A stretch of 64,000 nucleotides of DNA. Origin: Mesorhizobium sp. GTDB taxonomy: Bacteria > Pseudomonadota > Alphaproteobacteria > Rhizobiales > Rhizobiaceae. Below the pieces are notes generated by a model. The model was not told the origin of the DNA, ran no database searches, and saw only the letters and a program-made list of their open reading frames with translations. The translations under genes and the position numbers were made by a program. The number at the start of each line of letters is the position of its first letter. Positions within the stretch are counted from its first letter, which is position 1. Positions 54,072 to 62,958 of the stretch are shown here, one piece after another. The stretch is from the NCBI RefSeq assembly GCF_016793485.1, contig NZ_JAEULZ010000051.1, positions 35,375 through 99,374 on the forward strand, read 5' to 3'.

Positions 54072-55214
54072 ATGCCGATTTACGATGCAGACGAGCTCAG
54101 GGGGCTCATCGCCGAAGGCGAGATCGTGGGATTTACCCTCGACACGAACATCATCGATGGGCTCAACACTAACGGCAACCTCGACAATCGCATCCTGCTG
54201 AGCGTCGAAAACCTGAAGACCAAAAAGGTCGCCACCATTCTCTCCGATATAGTGGCGAACGAAGTGCGAGCTCACATGACGCTGCGCCACGCAGCCTCCC
54301 ACGATCAGCTAGCGTCCACTTTGAAGGCCTATGGCAAAATCTGGAAAGAGCACGCCGGCATTGTAGAGGAGCTTGGCGCCAAGCTGGCGCCAGCGGACGC
54401 GATCGGCGCGCATGCCGAAGCCCTTTTCAAATCATTTTGCGAGAAGGTGGGCATCGAGATTGTCTCCTCAAACGAGGCGATAGGCGTGGCGGAGTTGATG
54501 GAACGCTATTTTGAAAACCGACCACCTTTTGCTGGCGCCGACAAAAAGCACGAATTTCCGGATGCCATAGCACTCGCGGGCCTGGATAAATGGTCACAGA
54601 AGCACGGCGCTGTTCTGGCCGTTAGCAAGGACAAGGGTTGGGCTGCCTATTGCAAGGACAGTGAGTATTTGTACTGCGGCGACGATCTGGGAAAAGCTCT
54701 GGCGCTGTTCCATGAGGATGAGGCAATCGTCGCGCAGTGTCTTGCTTCCCTTGGCGAGGAGCCCGATGGCGACTTCGCTGACGAGATCCTCGCGGCGATC
54801 CAGCGCGACGTCGATGACCTCGACTTTGAGGTCGAGGCTTCAGCATTCATGGAGTGGGATGCCGAAGTGGAGGAAGCGGTCGTTGAGTCAATCGAGTACG
54901 CCGGTGGGCAGGAGCAGCGGATCGTCGCTTCTGATGCCCAGAGCGTGACTTTCCTGGTTCCCGTCAACGCAAAGGTGAGGATCCAAGCTGGTTTCAACTT
55001 CTCCATTCGCGACAGTATTGACAATGACTACGTATCTCTTGGAGGCTCGATGAAAGAAGTCTCGCTCGACCATCGTTATCAGGTGACTGTAACTATCAGC
55101 GGAAAGGGAAGCGACGACATCGAAATTGATGATGCCGTCGTGAATCCGGCAACAAGGTTGCGCGCTGTCGATTTTGGCCATGTGGAGCCGTTTTATGAAC
55201 CGGAGCTCGACTGA
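54072..55214 (+). CDS. PIN-domain nuclease (DUF4935-like)
   Basis: The 380-residue protein has a PIN domain in residues 18-195 with the expected acids Asp24 (FTLDTNIIDGL), Glu64 (DIVANEVRAHM), Asp164 (EFPDAIALAGL) and Asp187 (VSKDKGWAAYC). A C-terminal beta-rich region (about 270-370) has VTFLVPVNAKVRIQAGFNFS. PIN proteins are metal-dependent RNases. Its position directly after the GHKL-nuclease gene, with similar spacing and composition, suggests a two-gene module in which it may be the effector. Confidence 0.8.
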   Translation: MPIYDADELRGLIAEGEIVGFTLDTNIIDGLNTNGNLDNRILLSVENLKTKKVATILSDIVANEVRAHMTLRHAASHDQLASTLKAYGKIWKEHAGIVEELGAKLAPADAIGAHAEALFKSFCEKVGIEIVSSNEAIGVAELMERYFENRPPFAGADKKHEFPDAIALAGLDKWSQKHGAVLAVSKDKGWAAYCKDSEYLYCGDDLGKALALFHEDEAIVAQCLASLGEEPDGDFADEILAAIQRDVDDLDFEVEASAFMEWDAEVEEAVVESIEYAGGQEQRIVASDAQSVTFLVPVNAKVRIQAGFNFSIRDSIDNDYVSLGGSMKEVSLDHRYQVTVTISGKGSDDIEIDDAVVNPATRLRAVDFGHVEPFYEPELD

Positions 55215-55215
55215 A

Positions 55216-55389
55216 AACAGGGAGCGGGCTCGAAGTCTACTATTTTGGGTCGGTAACGAACAACAGGCGCGTCAACTGGGGGCGAGCGTGCTGACCGGCA
55301 ACGTCCGCGATTTTGATTTCCTCACCCAGGTTATGCCGACCGGGCGGATCATCCTCTATCGAGCTCCGCCGGGACCGCGGTCATCATGA
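55216..55389 (+). pseudogene. C-terminal fragment of a VapC-like PIN toxin
   Basis: The frame reads SLLFWVGNEQQARQLGASVL and TGNVRDFDFLTQVMPTGRII followed by LYR. This is the tail of VapC-type PIN toxins that end with a LTGNVRDFDFL-type motif. There is no own start and no N-terminal half. Its stop overlaps the start of the next gene, so recombination has joined a VapC tail to this site. Confidence 0.65.
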
Positions 55390-56765
55390 CTGTCGTTATC
55401 GGCCCTCCTGTCGATATTCTCCACGAACTGGAACAGCTGGGTCAGGCGCCAGCGACTGACGTCAATCACCTGCAGAACACGCCGGCGTTTCTGCGTTTTG
55501 CGGAGTTATGTCAAACTCGATATCCCCAGATTAGATCTGGCTCCATGTTGCGGTTTTCGCTTGCCTCAGCGCTACGGCAGCTTGGCTTGGCTTGTCTCGT
55601 CGGTGGCCAGGGTTCTGGGTTGGCAGCGAGTGCGGCCGAAATATCGGATGGCCTCGACAAAGCCATCCGGAGCACGACATCGAAGCGACTGCACCTCTGC
55701 CCGCTCGATCTCGCATCGCCCCTTCCGACGATCTTCTTCGGTCCAAACCAGGTGCGGTGCTTTTCTGCGGCCGAACTTGACCAGCTTTTCGATGTTGTTC
55801 GTCTTCACCGCGCGAACGAAAACTGGTCGCTTGATAGTGGACGTTTCTCCCAGTTCAGCTGGCTCGTCGTCAGCGAGCAGGTCCCGCACGACGACATGGG
55901 TCCGGAGGGCAGAAGACTGCCCGGTCTGTTCATGGATCTTGGTCAGGATTTTGGACGGATCGAACCGTATAACACGGGCCTCCCATCAGCGGTCGAAGCT
56001 GCCTTGTTCGGTCTTCTCACGATCCCGTGGGAGCGAATTGGCGGCTTAAAGGAGGTGGAGTGGCGAGGGTTTGCAGTTCCGTGGGTTTACACTCTCGATT
56101 CCGACGTCTTCGCCCGCCGTGATCCGCCACCGTCTCCTGACAGCCTGAGCTGGGAGCCAGCGGGGTACATCGATGCCGATGGTGACGAGCATGAGTACGA
56201 AAGGCCCATCACCTATCCGCTAGACGATGGCAGCGATGATGAAATTGCTTGGCTGAATGACAGCGCCTGGAGTGACATTGTATCAGCGCGCCAGACGGCA
56301 CTGTTCGATCGTCCCGTGGCGCACTTCTTTGTCCGCGGTTTTCGATCCGACGGCATTGACGAGTTCCTGGCGCATATTTCGACGATCGAGGCCGCACTCG
56401 GCGTGCCGCTGGATCACGATCAACGCGCCCGAAGAAAGATCAAGGGAAAGAACCCTGGCGCGACGCACCGGGTCACGCTTCGCATTTCTGGACTGCTCAA
56501 CGATGCTTCGTTCGGGAACGCCTATTCCAGGCTTTTCCGGCTTAGGAGCGACTTCCTGCACGGCAAATCGATGGCGGACATTTCCGGGGACGATCGACGG
56601 AGTGCCCGAGAACTTGCTCGGGAGGTTGTATGCGCGCTGATAGGGATTGCCTCGGCAGACCCTACGGTGAACCGCGAACAACTCCTTGACGGGCTGCTGG
56701 ATAGGGGAGCAACTGAGCCAGCACGACGGACTGCCCGGCAGCCACGCGCTGCCCATGGCCATTAG
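55386..56765 (+). CDS. Uncharacterised protein with C-terminal HEPN-like motif
   Basis: The 459-residue product has no clear N-terminal family. Near the C-terminus it has RLFRLRSDFLHGKSM: Arg387 and His392 form the Rx4H catalytic signature of HEPN RNases, in the RSDFLHG context typical of ApeA-like domains. An acidic loop at about 260-290 precedes it. HEPN RNases act in abortive infection and toxin-antitoxin systems. It follows the GHKL/PIN pair on the same strand but may be independent, since a VapC fragment lies between. Confidence 0.65.
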   Translation: MTVVIGPPVDILHELEQLGQAPATDVNHLQNTPAFLRFAELCQTRYPQIRSGSMLRFSLASALRQLGLACLVGGQGSGLAASAAEISDGLDKAIRSTTSKRLHLCPLDLASPLPTIFFGPNQVRCFSAAELDQLFDVVRLHRANENWSLDSGRFSQFSWLVVSEQVPHDDMGPEGRRLPGLFMDLGQDFGRIEPYNTGLPSAVEAALFGLLTIPWERIGGLKEVEWRGFAVPWVYTLDSDVFARRDPPPSPDSLSWEPAGYIDADGDEHEYERPITYPLDDGSDDEIAWLNDSAWSDIVSARQTALFDRPVAHFFVRGFRSDGIDEFLAHISTIEAALGVPLDHDQRARRKIKGKNPGATHRVTLRISGLLNDASFGNAYSRLFRLRSDFLHGKSMADISGDDRRSARELAREVVCALIGIASADPTVNREQLLDGLLDRGATEPARRTARQPRAAHGH

Positions 56766-56833
56766 CGGCCTGCCCCCATCCTAATGTTGCGAACTGGCCT
56801 TTTTTGCAGCTTCGGGACGACCGGGCCAGGAAG

Positions 56834-57418
56834 CTATGTGAGTCCCCTGACCGAGACGTTTATCGCCGAAAGAGCCGTGATCAGCCCAGCGTGCCGCACG
56901 AGGCTCACAGCCGCAGTTGATCTCAGTTTGGCCTTCACGGCGCGATCATAGACCGCGAGACACTCGGCAGACGTGAGGCGAGAAGAATAGAGCACGCCAT
57001 CGACTGCGAAGCGCTCATAGAGCGCCTTGCTGAGGCGGCGGCCGGCCGCCTGGCTCTTGGCACGCGCGGCGTTGGTGGTCACCCCGAGCTTCAACAGGCC
57101 GGTCGTTCGCAGGTCTATGACCGTGAGCGGCTCGACGGCCGAGACCTCCGACACGACCCAGTCCTCGACCTCCGAAATGTCGAGAACGCGCCTGGCTTTC
57201 CCTTCGAAGCGATCGCGGACAACGGTCTCAGCAATCGCCGTGGCGAGATTGCGTGCGAGATAGATCAACTGAAACGAGTTGTCGGGCGCAGCAAAGCGCG
57301 TCTGCCCGAACCCCATGCCGAGCGGGGTGGCGGCATGGGCCTTAGGCATGATGCGCAGATAGGCTTTGGGCCGAAACGGAAGCGCCAGGTCCGCAACGAC
57401 TTTGTCATCCAGCTTCAC
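56834..57418 (-). CDS. RES-domain toxin
   Basis: The 194-residue product matches RES-family toxins, which degrade cellular NAD by phosphorolysis. It has RIMPKAHAATPLGMGFGQTR at the start, LIYLARNLATAIAETVVRDR with the conserved Glu, LSKALYERFAVDGVLYSSRL and the C-terminal RES core. The antitoxin gene lies directly upstream with a 2-bp gap. The pair is the usual RES-Xre order, antitoxin first. Confidence 0.85.
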   Translation of the reverse strand: MKLDDKVVADLALPFRPKAYLRIMPKAHAATPLGMGFGQTRFAAPDNSFQLIYLARNLATAIAETVVRDRFEGKARRVLDISEVEDWVVSEVSAVEPLTVIDLRTTGLLKLGVTTNAARAKSQAAGRRLSKALYERFAVDGVLYSSRLTSAECLAVYDRAVKAKLRSTAAVSLVRHAGLITALSAINVSVRGLT

Positions 57419-57420
57419 GG

Positions 57421-58137
57421 TCAGCCGAAATCACGTTCGGCTGCGTCGAGAACTTCGGAAACATGCCCCTGCTTGAGCCGCTCAAGCGGCGTCCCCCCGA
57501 TGCTAGGCTTGGGCTGAACCAGCCATTGCCATGCAACACGGGGATTGCCGATGATCCGCATGACCTCGGACATACCCTCGACTGGCCGGCCGTCGACGAA
57601 CTGAGCCAGGGGAAAGACGTGCTTTCGCTCTCCCTTGAGCAGTCCGATCACCGCGCCGCGCTTGTGCCAGTCGTGCAGTGTCGACCGGCGCGTGCCAAAG
57701 GACTTCTCGATCTCGCTTGGCCCAGCGACTGGTCCCGCCCAATCTTCAAGGCGAACCGGCGTCGCAAAAGCGGCAAGCCGCCGCCGGCCCTCTTCGATAT
57801 CCACCACCTCGCCAAGGCCTTCACCCTCGCTGACCTCGACAGGCAGTTCTACGTCGACCCGGATGAGCCCCCGGTCGTCCTGACCGGCAAGGCCCGCTGC
57901 GACGGTACCCATCGCCTCGACAAGATCCTTCTCATGAGCCACAATATGGCGCTGCTGTTCGTCTGAAAGCCGAACGGTAGCCGCGGTGACGGCAGCTACG
58001 ACCCTGCTTTTGCCTTTCAGCACCGACCTTGGGATTCCCGGATTGTGCCTGGCCAGCACGTCGAGAATGTCTGCAACCGCAGCGCTGTTCACGTTGACCT
58101 GCTTGGCGGGCTCGGACTTCCGAACTGTTGCGACCAT
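57421..58137 (-). CDS. Xre/MbcA/ParS-type antitoxin of the RES toxin
   Basis: The product of about 238 residues carries the toxin-binding C-terminal domain (GRPVEGMSEVMRIIGNPRVA, then WQWLVQPKPSIGGTPLERLK). Its middle has a DNA-binding region (FGTRRSTLHDWHKRGAVIG). I chose ATG 58137, which has GGAGG upstream, over a GTG five codons earlier. It precedes the RES gene by 2 bp and probably represses its own promoter through the dyad at 58170-58184. Confidence 0.82.
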   Translation of the reverse strand: MVATVRKSEPAKQVNVNSAAVADILDVLARHNPGIPRSVLKGKSRVVAAVTAATVRLSDEQQRHIVAHEKDLVEAMGTVAAGLAGQDDRGLIRVDVELPVEVSEGEGLGEVVDIEEGRRRLAAFATPVRLEDWAGPVAGPSEIEKSFGTRRSTLHDWHKRGAVIGLLKGERKHVFPLAQFVDGRPVEGMSEVMRIIGNPRVAWQWLVQPKPSIGGTPLERLKQGHVSEVLDAAERDFG

Positions 58138-58162
58138 GATCGCCTCCTTCACGTTTGTCGCA

Positions 58163-58184
58163 AATATAGTCCGGAATGTCCGGA
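58163..58184 (-). promoter_or_regulatory. Promoter and operator of the RES/Xre pair
   Basis: On the minus strand two copies of the palindromic hexamer TCCGGA, separated by 3 bp, lie immediately upstream of TATATT (58163-58168), a good -10 box. A dimeric Xre antitoxin bound there would block the polymerase. The ATG of the antitoxin is 26 bp downstream. Confidence 0.6.
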
Positions 58185-58246
58185 TTGTCTAGATTGATCA
58201 CCCTCTGCCCTTGTTCATTGCCGCGTGGGGATCGGCCTCGCGAGGA

Positions 58247-58627
58247 TCAGTCGCTGAAAAACTGCTGTAGGACGGAACTGTCCATCCCCATCTCCGAAGC
58301 CGGCCCGCCTTTCACCAATAGATGGGAATCGGCGGTGACGATGAAATCGACGAGGATATGATCACCGGGCTGGGCGGTATCGACAGCGGCGCGCATGACC
58401 TTGCGCAAGGCTCGCCCGAGTTCTGCGGATTGAACGGGAAAGCTGCCCTTGAGCAAGGGGACCCGAAGGGCGCAGTGAACCTGATGCTGCTTGCTGTAGC
58501 GTTGCAGATTGCGCATCGAACGGGCCTTCGCAACGTCGGCCAGCGCTTCAACCAGTTCCTTGGTATTGCGCTCACCCTCCGGCCGGGGGCCGTTGTGGAT
58601 ACCTATGCTTTCAGTTTCGATCGCCAT
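58247..58627 (-). CDS. Hypothetical protein
   Basis: The 126-residue product has an acidic N-terminus, a helical middle (KELVEALADVAKARSMRNLQ) and a strand-rich end (HILVDFIVTADSHLLVKGGP). I do not recognise a family. It lies between the RES/Xre pair and small ORFs of the dinB flank, and may belong to the accessory island. Confidence 0.45.
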   Translation of the reverse strand: MAIETESIGIHNGPRPEGERNTKELVEALADVAKARSMRNLQRYSKQHQVHCALRVPLLKGSFPVQSAELGRALRKVMRAAVDTAQPGDHILVDFIVTADSHLLVKGGPASEMGMDSSVLQQFFSD

Positions 58628-58818
58628 GCCGCCAAGCCAGTCCTACTTTCCGCATGGTCGAAGATATCAACTTTGGATCGACATATCGACCCGACATTAA
58701 AGAGCCATCAGACAATAACGATATCCGGTCCCCGGCGTTTTCGCCGTGCCTTGCAATGCAGAATCTCCTTAGCCAGTCGCATTGCTTGATGCGTAAACTG
58801 GGCGGCATCACCTACGAA

Positions 58819-59043
58819 ATGGATTCACCGGCTTTGCAGGAACGCATCACGATACGTATGACCTCCGAGATGATTGCGCGCATCGATGCCCGGATCGCGG
58901 ACCAATCCGGCTATGTCAGCCGCCAGGACGCGGTCCGGCATTGCGTTGATTCGACGCTTCGTCAGAGCGGTGAGGAGAAGCGTCCGGGCAGCGCACCAGA
59001 TGCGATGGTAAATAGGGCGGCCGATGCGCAACAGGGCGGCTAG
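58819..59043 (+). CDS. Small ribbon-helix-helix-like protein
   Basis: The product of about 74 residues reads [20 protein letters not shown], then [20 protein letters not shown], the pattern of CopG-type ribbon-helix-helix DNA-binding proteins. The start is ATG 58819 or ATG 58789. No toxin partner is adjacent; a DUF2200 gene follows after 31 bp. Confidence 0.55.
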   Translation: MDSPALQERITIRMTSEMIARIDARIADQSGYVSRQDAVRHCVDSTLRQSGEEKRPGSAPDAMVNRAADAQQGG

Positions 59044-59074
59044 CGGGCCTGATGCAGTGTCGTCTGAAGGCACC

Positions 59075-59425
59075 ATGAAAAAGCATCGCGTTTACTCGAT
59101 AGCCGTCGCCAGCGTCTATCCGCACTATGTGACCAAGGCCGAGAAGAAGGGGCGCACCAAAGGCGAGGTCGATGAGATCATCCGCTGGCTGACCGGGCAC
59201 ACCCAGGAAGGTCTGGATGCGGAGCTTGAAAAGCGAACGAGCTTTGAGGACTTCTTCGCTCAGGCGCCTCGGCTGAACCCTTCGCGCTCCCTGATCACGG
59301 GCGTCGTCTGCGGCATCCGGGTCGAAGACATCGAGGAGCCTCTCATGAAGGAACTCCGATATCTGGACAAACTGATCGATGAACTCGCCAAGGGCAAGGC
59401 GATGGAGAAGATTCTGCGGAAGTGA
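59075..59425 (+). CDS. DUF2200 family protein
   Basis: The 116-residue product begins [20 protein letters not shown] and continues with [20 protein letters not shown] and a [20 protein letters not shown] segment, the pattern of DUF2200 proteins. Function is unknown. ATG 59075 gives the family N-terminus. It converges on dinB. Confidence 0.8.
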   Translation: MKKHRVYSIAVASVYPHYVTKAEKKGRTKGEVDEIIRWLTGHTQEGLDAELEKRTSFEDFFAQAPRLNPSRSLITGVVCGIRVEDIEEPLMKELRYLDKLIDELAKGKAMEKILRK

Positions 59426-59460
59426 CACGATCGATTTCGACCTCGATGTCCTGAGCTCGA

Positions 59461-60624
59461 TCAGAAAAGCGCCAATTGCTCCGCAGTCGGGAGGCCGTCC
59501 AGACCTTCCAAAGATGACAGGGTCACACCCAGCAAGCGGATACCCTTCTCGACCGGAAACAGGTCGCCGAGCATTGTCCGTGCAACGTCAAGCATCTCAT
59601 CTTCGCTACCCACAAGCCCTGGAAGGGTTCGGCTGCGAGTGATCTGCTGAAAATCGTCAAACTTCACCTTCAGCGTCACGGTGCGCCCGGCGATCTGCTT
59701 CGCCTCACAATGGCGCCAGACCTTTTCGGCCAGCGGTGCCAGCTCGGCGCGCGCCGCATCAAGGTCAAAGAGATCGATTGCAAAAGTATCTTCGGCGCCA
59801 ACGGATTTCCGTGGGCGGTCGGGCTGAACCGACCGCTCGTCGATTCCGCGTGCGATCCGGTAATACCAGCTCCCCGATTTGCCGAAATGGTGTTGCAGGA
59901 AAGCCAGCGGCTTCTCGCGCAGATCGGCGCCGGTCTCGATGCCCAATCTCTCCATCTTCGCCGCCGTCGCCGGTCCCACGCCGTGGAACTTCTTTACCGG
60001 TAGCCTGGCTACGAAGTCGGCACCCATTTTCGGCGTGATGACGGCTTGGCCGTTGGGCTTGTTGAGGTCGCTCGCTATCTTCGCCAGGAATTTGCAGTAG
60101 GAGATTCCGGCTGAGGCATTGAGCCCGGTCACCGCCTTGATCCGCGCGCGGATCATCGTTGCGATTTCCGTGGCAACCGCGATGTCCTGCTTGTTTTCGG
60201 TGACGTCGAGATAGGCCTCGTCGAGAGACAACGGCTCGATGAGGTCCGTATGCTCGGCGAAGATCTGATGGATCTGTGCCGAGACCGCCCGATAGACGTC
60301 GAACCGGGGTTTGACAAAGATCAGCTCGGGGCAGCGGCGCCTGGCAGTGACCGACGGCAGCGCCGACCGCACGCCAAAGGCGCGCGCCTCATAGCTCGCG
60401 GCGGCCACGACGCCGCGGGCGGCAGAGCCGCCGACCGCAACCGGCTTCCCTCTGAGCTCCGTATTGTCGCGCTGTTCTACAGAAGCGTAAAACGCATCCA
60501 TATCCACGTGAATGATCTTGCGCAGGACGACTGGATCGATCGGCACCTCCATATCCCGGCCACTGTCCCGTATCGCACTCACAGCGCCATTCCCGCACAC
60601 CGTCACATGGCCATCAGACCGCAC
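59461..60624 (-). CDS. dinB: DNA polymerase IV (DinB family)
   Basis: The product of up to 387 residues is a Y-family translesion polymerase. Motifs are IIHVDMDAFYASVEQRDN (first catalytic Asp), YEARAFGVRSALPS, LIEPLSLDEAYLDVTENK (second catalytic acids), ASAGISYCKFLAKIASD and the little-finger domain near the end. The frame starts at a GTG (60624); ATG 60552 is a possible later start. A LexA-type site stands 74 bp upstream, shared with imuA on the other side. It is full length. Confidence 0.92.
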   Translation of the reverse strand: MRSDGHVTVCGNGAVSAIRDSGRDMEVPIDPVVLRKIIHVDMDAFYASVEQRDNTELRGKPVAVGGSAARGVVAAASYEARAFGVRSALPSVTARRRCPELIFVKPRFDVYRAVSAQIHQIFAEHTDLIEPLSLDEAYLDVTENKQDIAVATEIATMIRARIKAVTGLNASAGISYCKFLAKIASDLNKPNGQAVITPKMGADFVARLPVKKFHGVGPATAAKMERLGIETGADLREKPLAFLQHHFGKSGSWYYRIARGIDERSVQPDRPRKSVGAEDTFAIDLFDLDAARAELAPLAEKVWRHCEAKQIAGRTVTLKVKFDDFQQITRSRTLPGLVGSEDEMLDVARTMLGDLFPVEKGIRLLGVTLSSLEGLDGLPTAEQLALF

Positions 60625-60697
60625 CGCGATCGAGCGCAGTCTGCGATCAACTCTCGAAGTGACGCAACGAGTCCGATTGACTCATGGGCGTTAAAGA

Positions 60698-60712
60698 GAA
60701 CAAATAAGGAAC
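60698..60712. promoter_or_regulatory. LexA/SOS box between dinB and imuA
   Basis: GAAC-N7-GAAC is the alphaproteobacterial LexA site GTTC-N7-GTTC read on the other strand. It lies between the divergent dinB and imuA-imuB-dnaE2 genes, 50 bp before imuA, where one repressor could control both directions. Confidence 0.75.
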
Positions 60713-60761
60713 ATACCAGCCCCGAAATCCATTGGGAAGACTGTTTGAGAGTGTTTTATCC

Positions 60762-61523
60762 ATGGGTCAGCCCGTCGCCAGCCCCGCTATCGCTGCGCTT
60801 CGAGAGCGAATCGCGTGCCTCGAAGGTGGGCCGGCGCGCGACCGTGCGACGCTTCCCTTCGGCGTTCCCGCCATCGACAAGGTGCTGCCGGGAGGGGGGC
60901 TGGCGCTCGGGGCGCTGCACGAGGTTGCCGGTGGCCGGAACGGGGCGATCGATGGTGCGGCGGCGGCGCTGTTTGCCGCCGGCATTGCCGCGCGCGCCAA
61001 GGGCAAGGTGCTCTGGTGTGTCACCCGGCAGGATCTCTTTGCGCCCGCGCTCGCCCAGGCCGGGCTGCTGCCCGGTCGCGTGGTCTATGTCGAGGCGGGC
61101 GACGAGGCCGCCGTGCTCGCCTGTTTCGAGGAAGGGCTTCGTCATGGCGGGCTAGGGGCCGTGGTAGCCGAACTGGCCCGTCTCTCCATGACCGCCTCCC
61201 GCCGCCTGCAGCTGGCCGCCGAAACCACCGGCGCCATCGGCATCGCCATCCGCCGCTGGCGACGGCAAACCGAAGCGACCGATTTTGGACAACCGACCGC
61301 CGCGGTCACCCGCTGGCGCGTCTCCGCACTCCCCTCCCGCCCCCTGCCGGTTCCCGGTATCGGCCGCGCTCGCTGGCAGGTCGAGCTGATCCGGGTCCGA
61401 GCGGGAGAAAGCGCCAATTTTGAAGTGGAAGCCTGCGATGCCAAGGGTCGTCTCGCTCTATTTTCCGGCCTGGCCGACCGATCGCCTAAGGCGCGCAATG
61501 GGCCAGTCCGCGCCATCGGCTGA
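60762..61523 (+). CDS. imuA: SOS mutagenesis protein ImuA
   Basis: The product of about 253 residues is a RecA-like ImuA protein: IAALRERIACLEGG, FGVPAIDKVLPGGGLALGAL, LHEVAGG and VLWCVTRQDLFAPALAQAGL. It lacks a normal Walker A, as ImuA does. It works with ImuB and DnaE2 in damage-induced mutagenesis. I chose ATG 60762 (MGQPVASPA). Its end overlaps imuB. Confidence 0.9.
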   Translation: MGQPVASPAIAALRERIACLEGGPARDRATLPFGVPAIDKVLPGGGLALGALHEVAGGRNGAIDGAAAALFAAGIAARAKGKVLWCVTRQDLFAPALAQAGLLPGRVVYVEAGDEAAVLACFEEGLRHGGLGAVVAELARLSMTASRRLQLAAETTGAIGIAIRRWRRQTEATDFGQPTAAVTRWRVSALPSRPLPVPGIGRARWQVELIRVRAGESANFEVEACDAKGRLALFSGLADRSPKARNGPVRAIG

Positions 61524-62958
61524 AACCCCGATCGTCATGCTGGGCCGGCAGGGAAACCGGCGGCTCGTGCTGGCCGCCGATGCAGCGGCCCGCGCCGCCG
61601 GCCTGCGCGTGGGCATACCAGCGAGCAAGGCTCAGGTCCTGGTGCCCAACCTGCAGAGCTTCGACCTGGATGCAGCCGGCGATGCTGACGCGCTCGAGAG
61701 AATGGCGCTCTGGTCGCTGCGCTATGCACCGATCGTCGCCGCCGATCCGCCCGATGGCCTCATCATCGACACCACAGGCGCCGACCACCTGCATGGCGGG
61801 GAGGGCACGATGCTCGAGGGGCTGGTGTCGCGCATGGTGGCATCCGGCATCGAGGCCCGCGCGGCCGTTGCCGACAGCTGGGGCGCTGCCCATGCCTGCG
61901 CGCGGTTTCTCGCTCGCCCGACCTTCGTCGCGCCGGTGGGGCAAGCCGCGGCGATCGTGCGGGAGCTCCCGATCTCCGCGCTGCGGCTTCCTCACGATAT
62001 CGTCGACGGCCTCCATACCCTGGGTTTCGAACGGATCGGCGAAGTGGAGGCGGCGCCACGGGCTTCCCTCACGCTGCGGTTCGGTCCCGAACTCGGCCGC
62101 CGCCTCGACCAGGCCCTGGGCGGGCGCAGCGAACCCTTCGAGCCTATCCGCTCGCCCGAATTGGTCGCGGTTCGTCGCGCCTTCGGCGAGCCGATCAGCG
62201 CCGCCGAGACGATCGCCCGCTATGCCGGCAAGCTCGTCGTGATGCTCTGCGAAGAACTTGAGGCCAAAGGGCTCGGCGCGCGCCGGCTCGATCTTCTGTT
62301 CCATCGCGTCGACAATCGCCTCGAGGCCATTCGCGTCGGTACCGCGGTGCCGGTACGGGACGTCAAACGACTGACTCGACTTCTGACCGACCGCATCGAG
62401 ACCGTGGACCCCGGCTTCGGCATCGAACTGATGACCCTGGCCGCGACGCTCGCCGAGCCCTTCGGCAGCAGGCAGATCATCTCCTCACTGGTCGAGGAGC
62501 CGGAGCCCGACATCACCGATCTCATCGATGTGCTTGCCAACCGTATTGGCGAGCAGCGGCTCTACCGCTTTGCCCCGGTCGAGAGTGACGTGCCCGAACG
62601 CTCAGTCCGCCGCATCGCGCCGAATGCGCCGGACGACGGGACGAGTTGGCCCGGTGACTGGCCTCGCCCGCCGCGTCTGCTGACCCACCCCGAACCCATT
62701 GAGACGATGGCCCTGCTGCCCGACCATCCGCCGGTCTGGTTCAGTTGGCGTGGCATCCGGCATCGCGTCGCGCGGGCCGACGGTCCGGAACGCGTTTTTG
62801 GCGAATGGTGGCAGCGCGATGCCGAACTGATCGCGGTACGCGACTATTTCCAGGTCGAGGACGAGTCAGGCGAGCGCTTCTGGATCTACCGCGCCGGCGA
62901 TGGCGAGGATCCCCAGACCGGTTCGCATAAATGGTTCCTGCATGGGGTCTTCGCATGA
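61438..62958 (+). CDS. imuB: Y-family polymerase-like protein ImuB
   Basis: The 506-residue protein begins MPRVVSLYFPAWPTDRLRRA, the ImuB signature, and has a Y-family fold. The catalytic acids are poorly kept (LYFPAWP in place of DMDAFYA), so it acts as a clamp-binding adaptor for DnaE2. I chose ATG 61438, within the end of imuA (86-bp overlap). Its stop overlaps the start of dnaE2. Confidence 0.9.
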   Translation: MPRVVSLYFPAWPTDRLRRAMGQSAPSAETPIVMLGRQGNRRLVLAADAAARAAGLRVGIPASKAQVLVPNLQSFDLDAAGDADALERMALWSLRYAPIVAADPPDGLIIDTTGADHLHGGEGTMLEGLVSRMVASGIEARAAVADSWGAAHACARFLARPTFVAPVGQAAAIVRELPISALRLPHDIVDGLHTLGFERIGEVEAAPRASLTLRFGPELGRRLDQALGGRSEPFEPIRSPELVAVRRAFGEPISAAETIARYAGKLVVMLCEELEAKGLGARRLDLLFHRVDNRLEAIRVGTAVPVRDVKRLTRLLTDRIETVDPGFGIELMTLAATLAEPFGSRQIISSLVEEPEPDITDLIDVLANRIGEQRLYRFAPVESDVPERSVRRIAPNAPDDGTSWPGDWPRPPRLLTHPEPIETMALLPDHPPVWFSWRGIRHRVARADGPERVFGEWWQRDAELIAVRDYFQVEDESGERFWIYRAGDGEDPQTGSHKWFLHGVFA

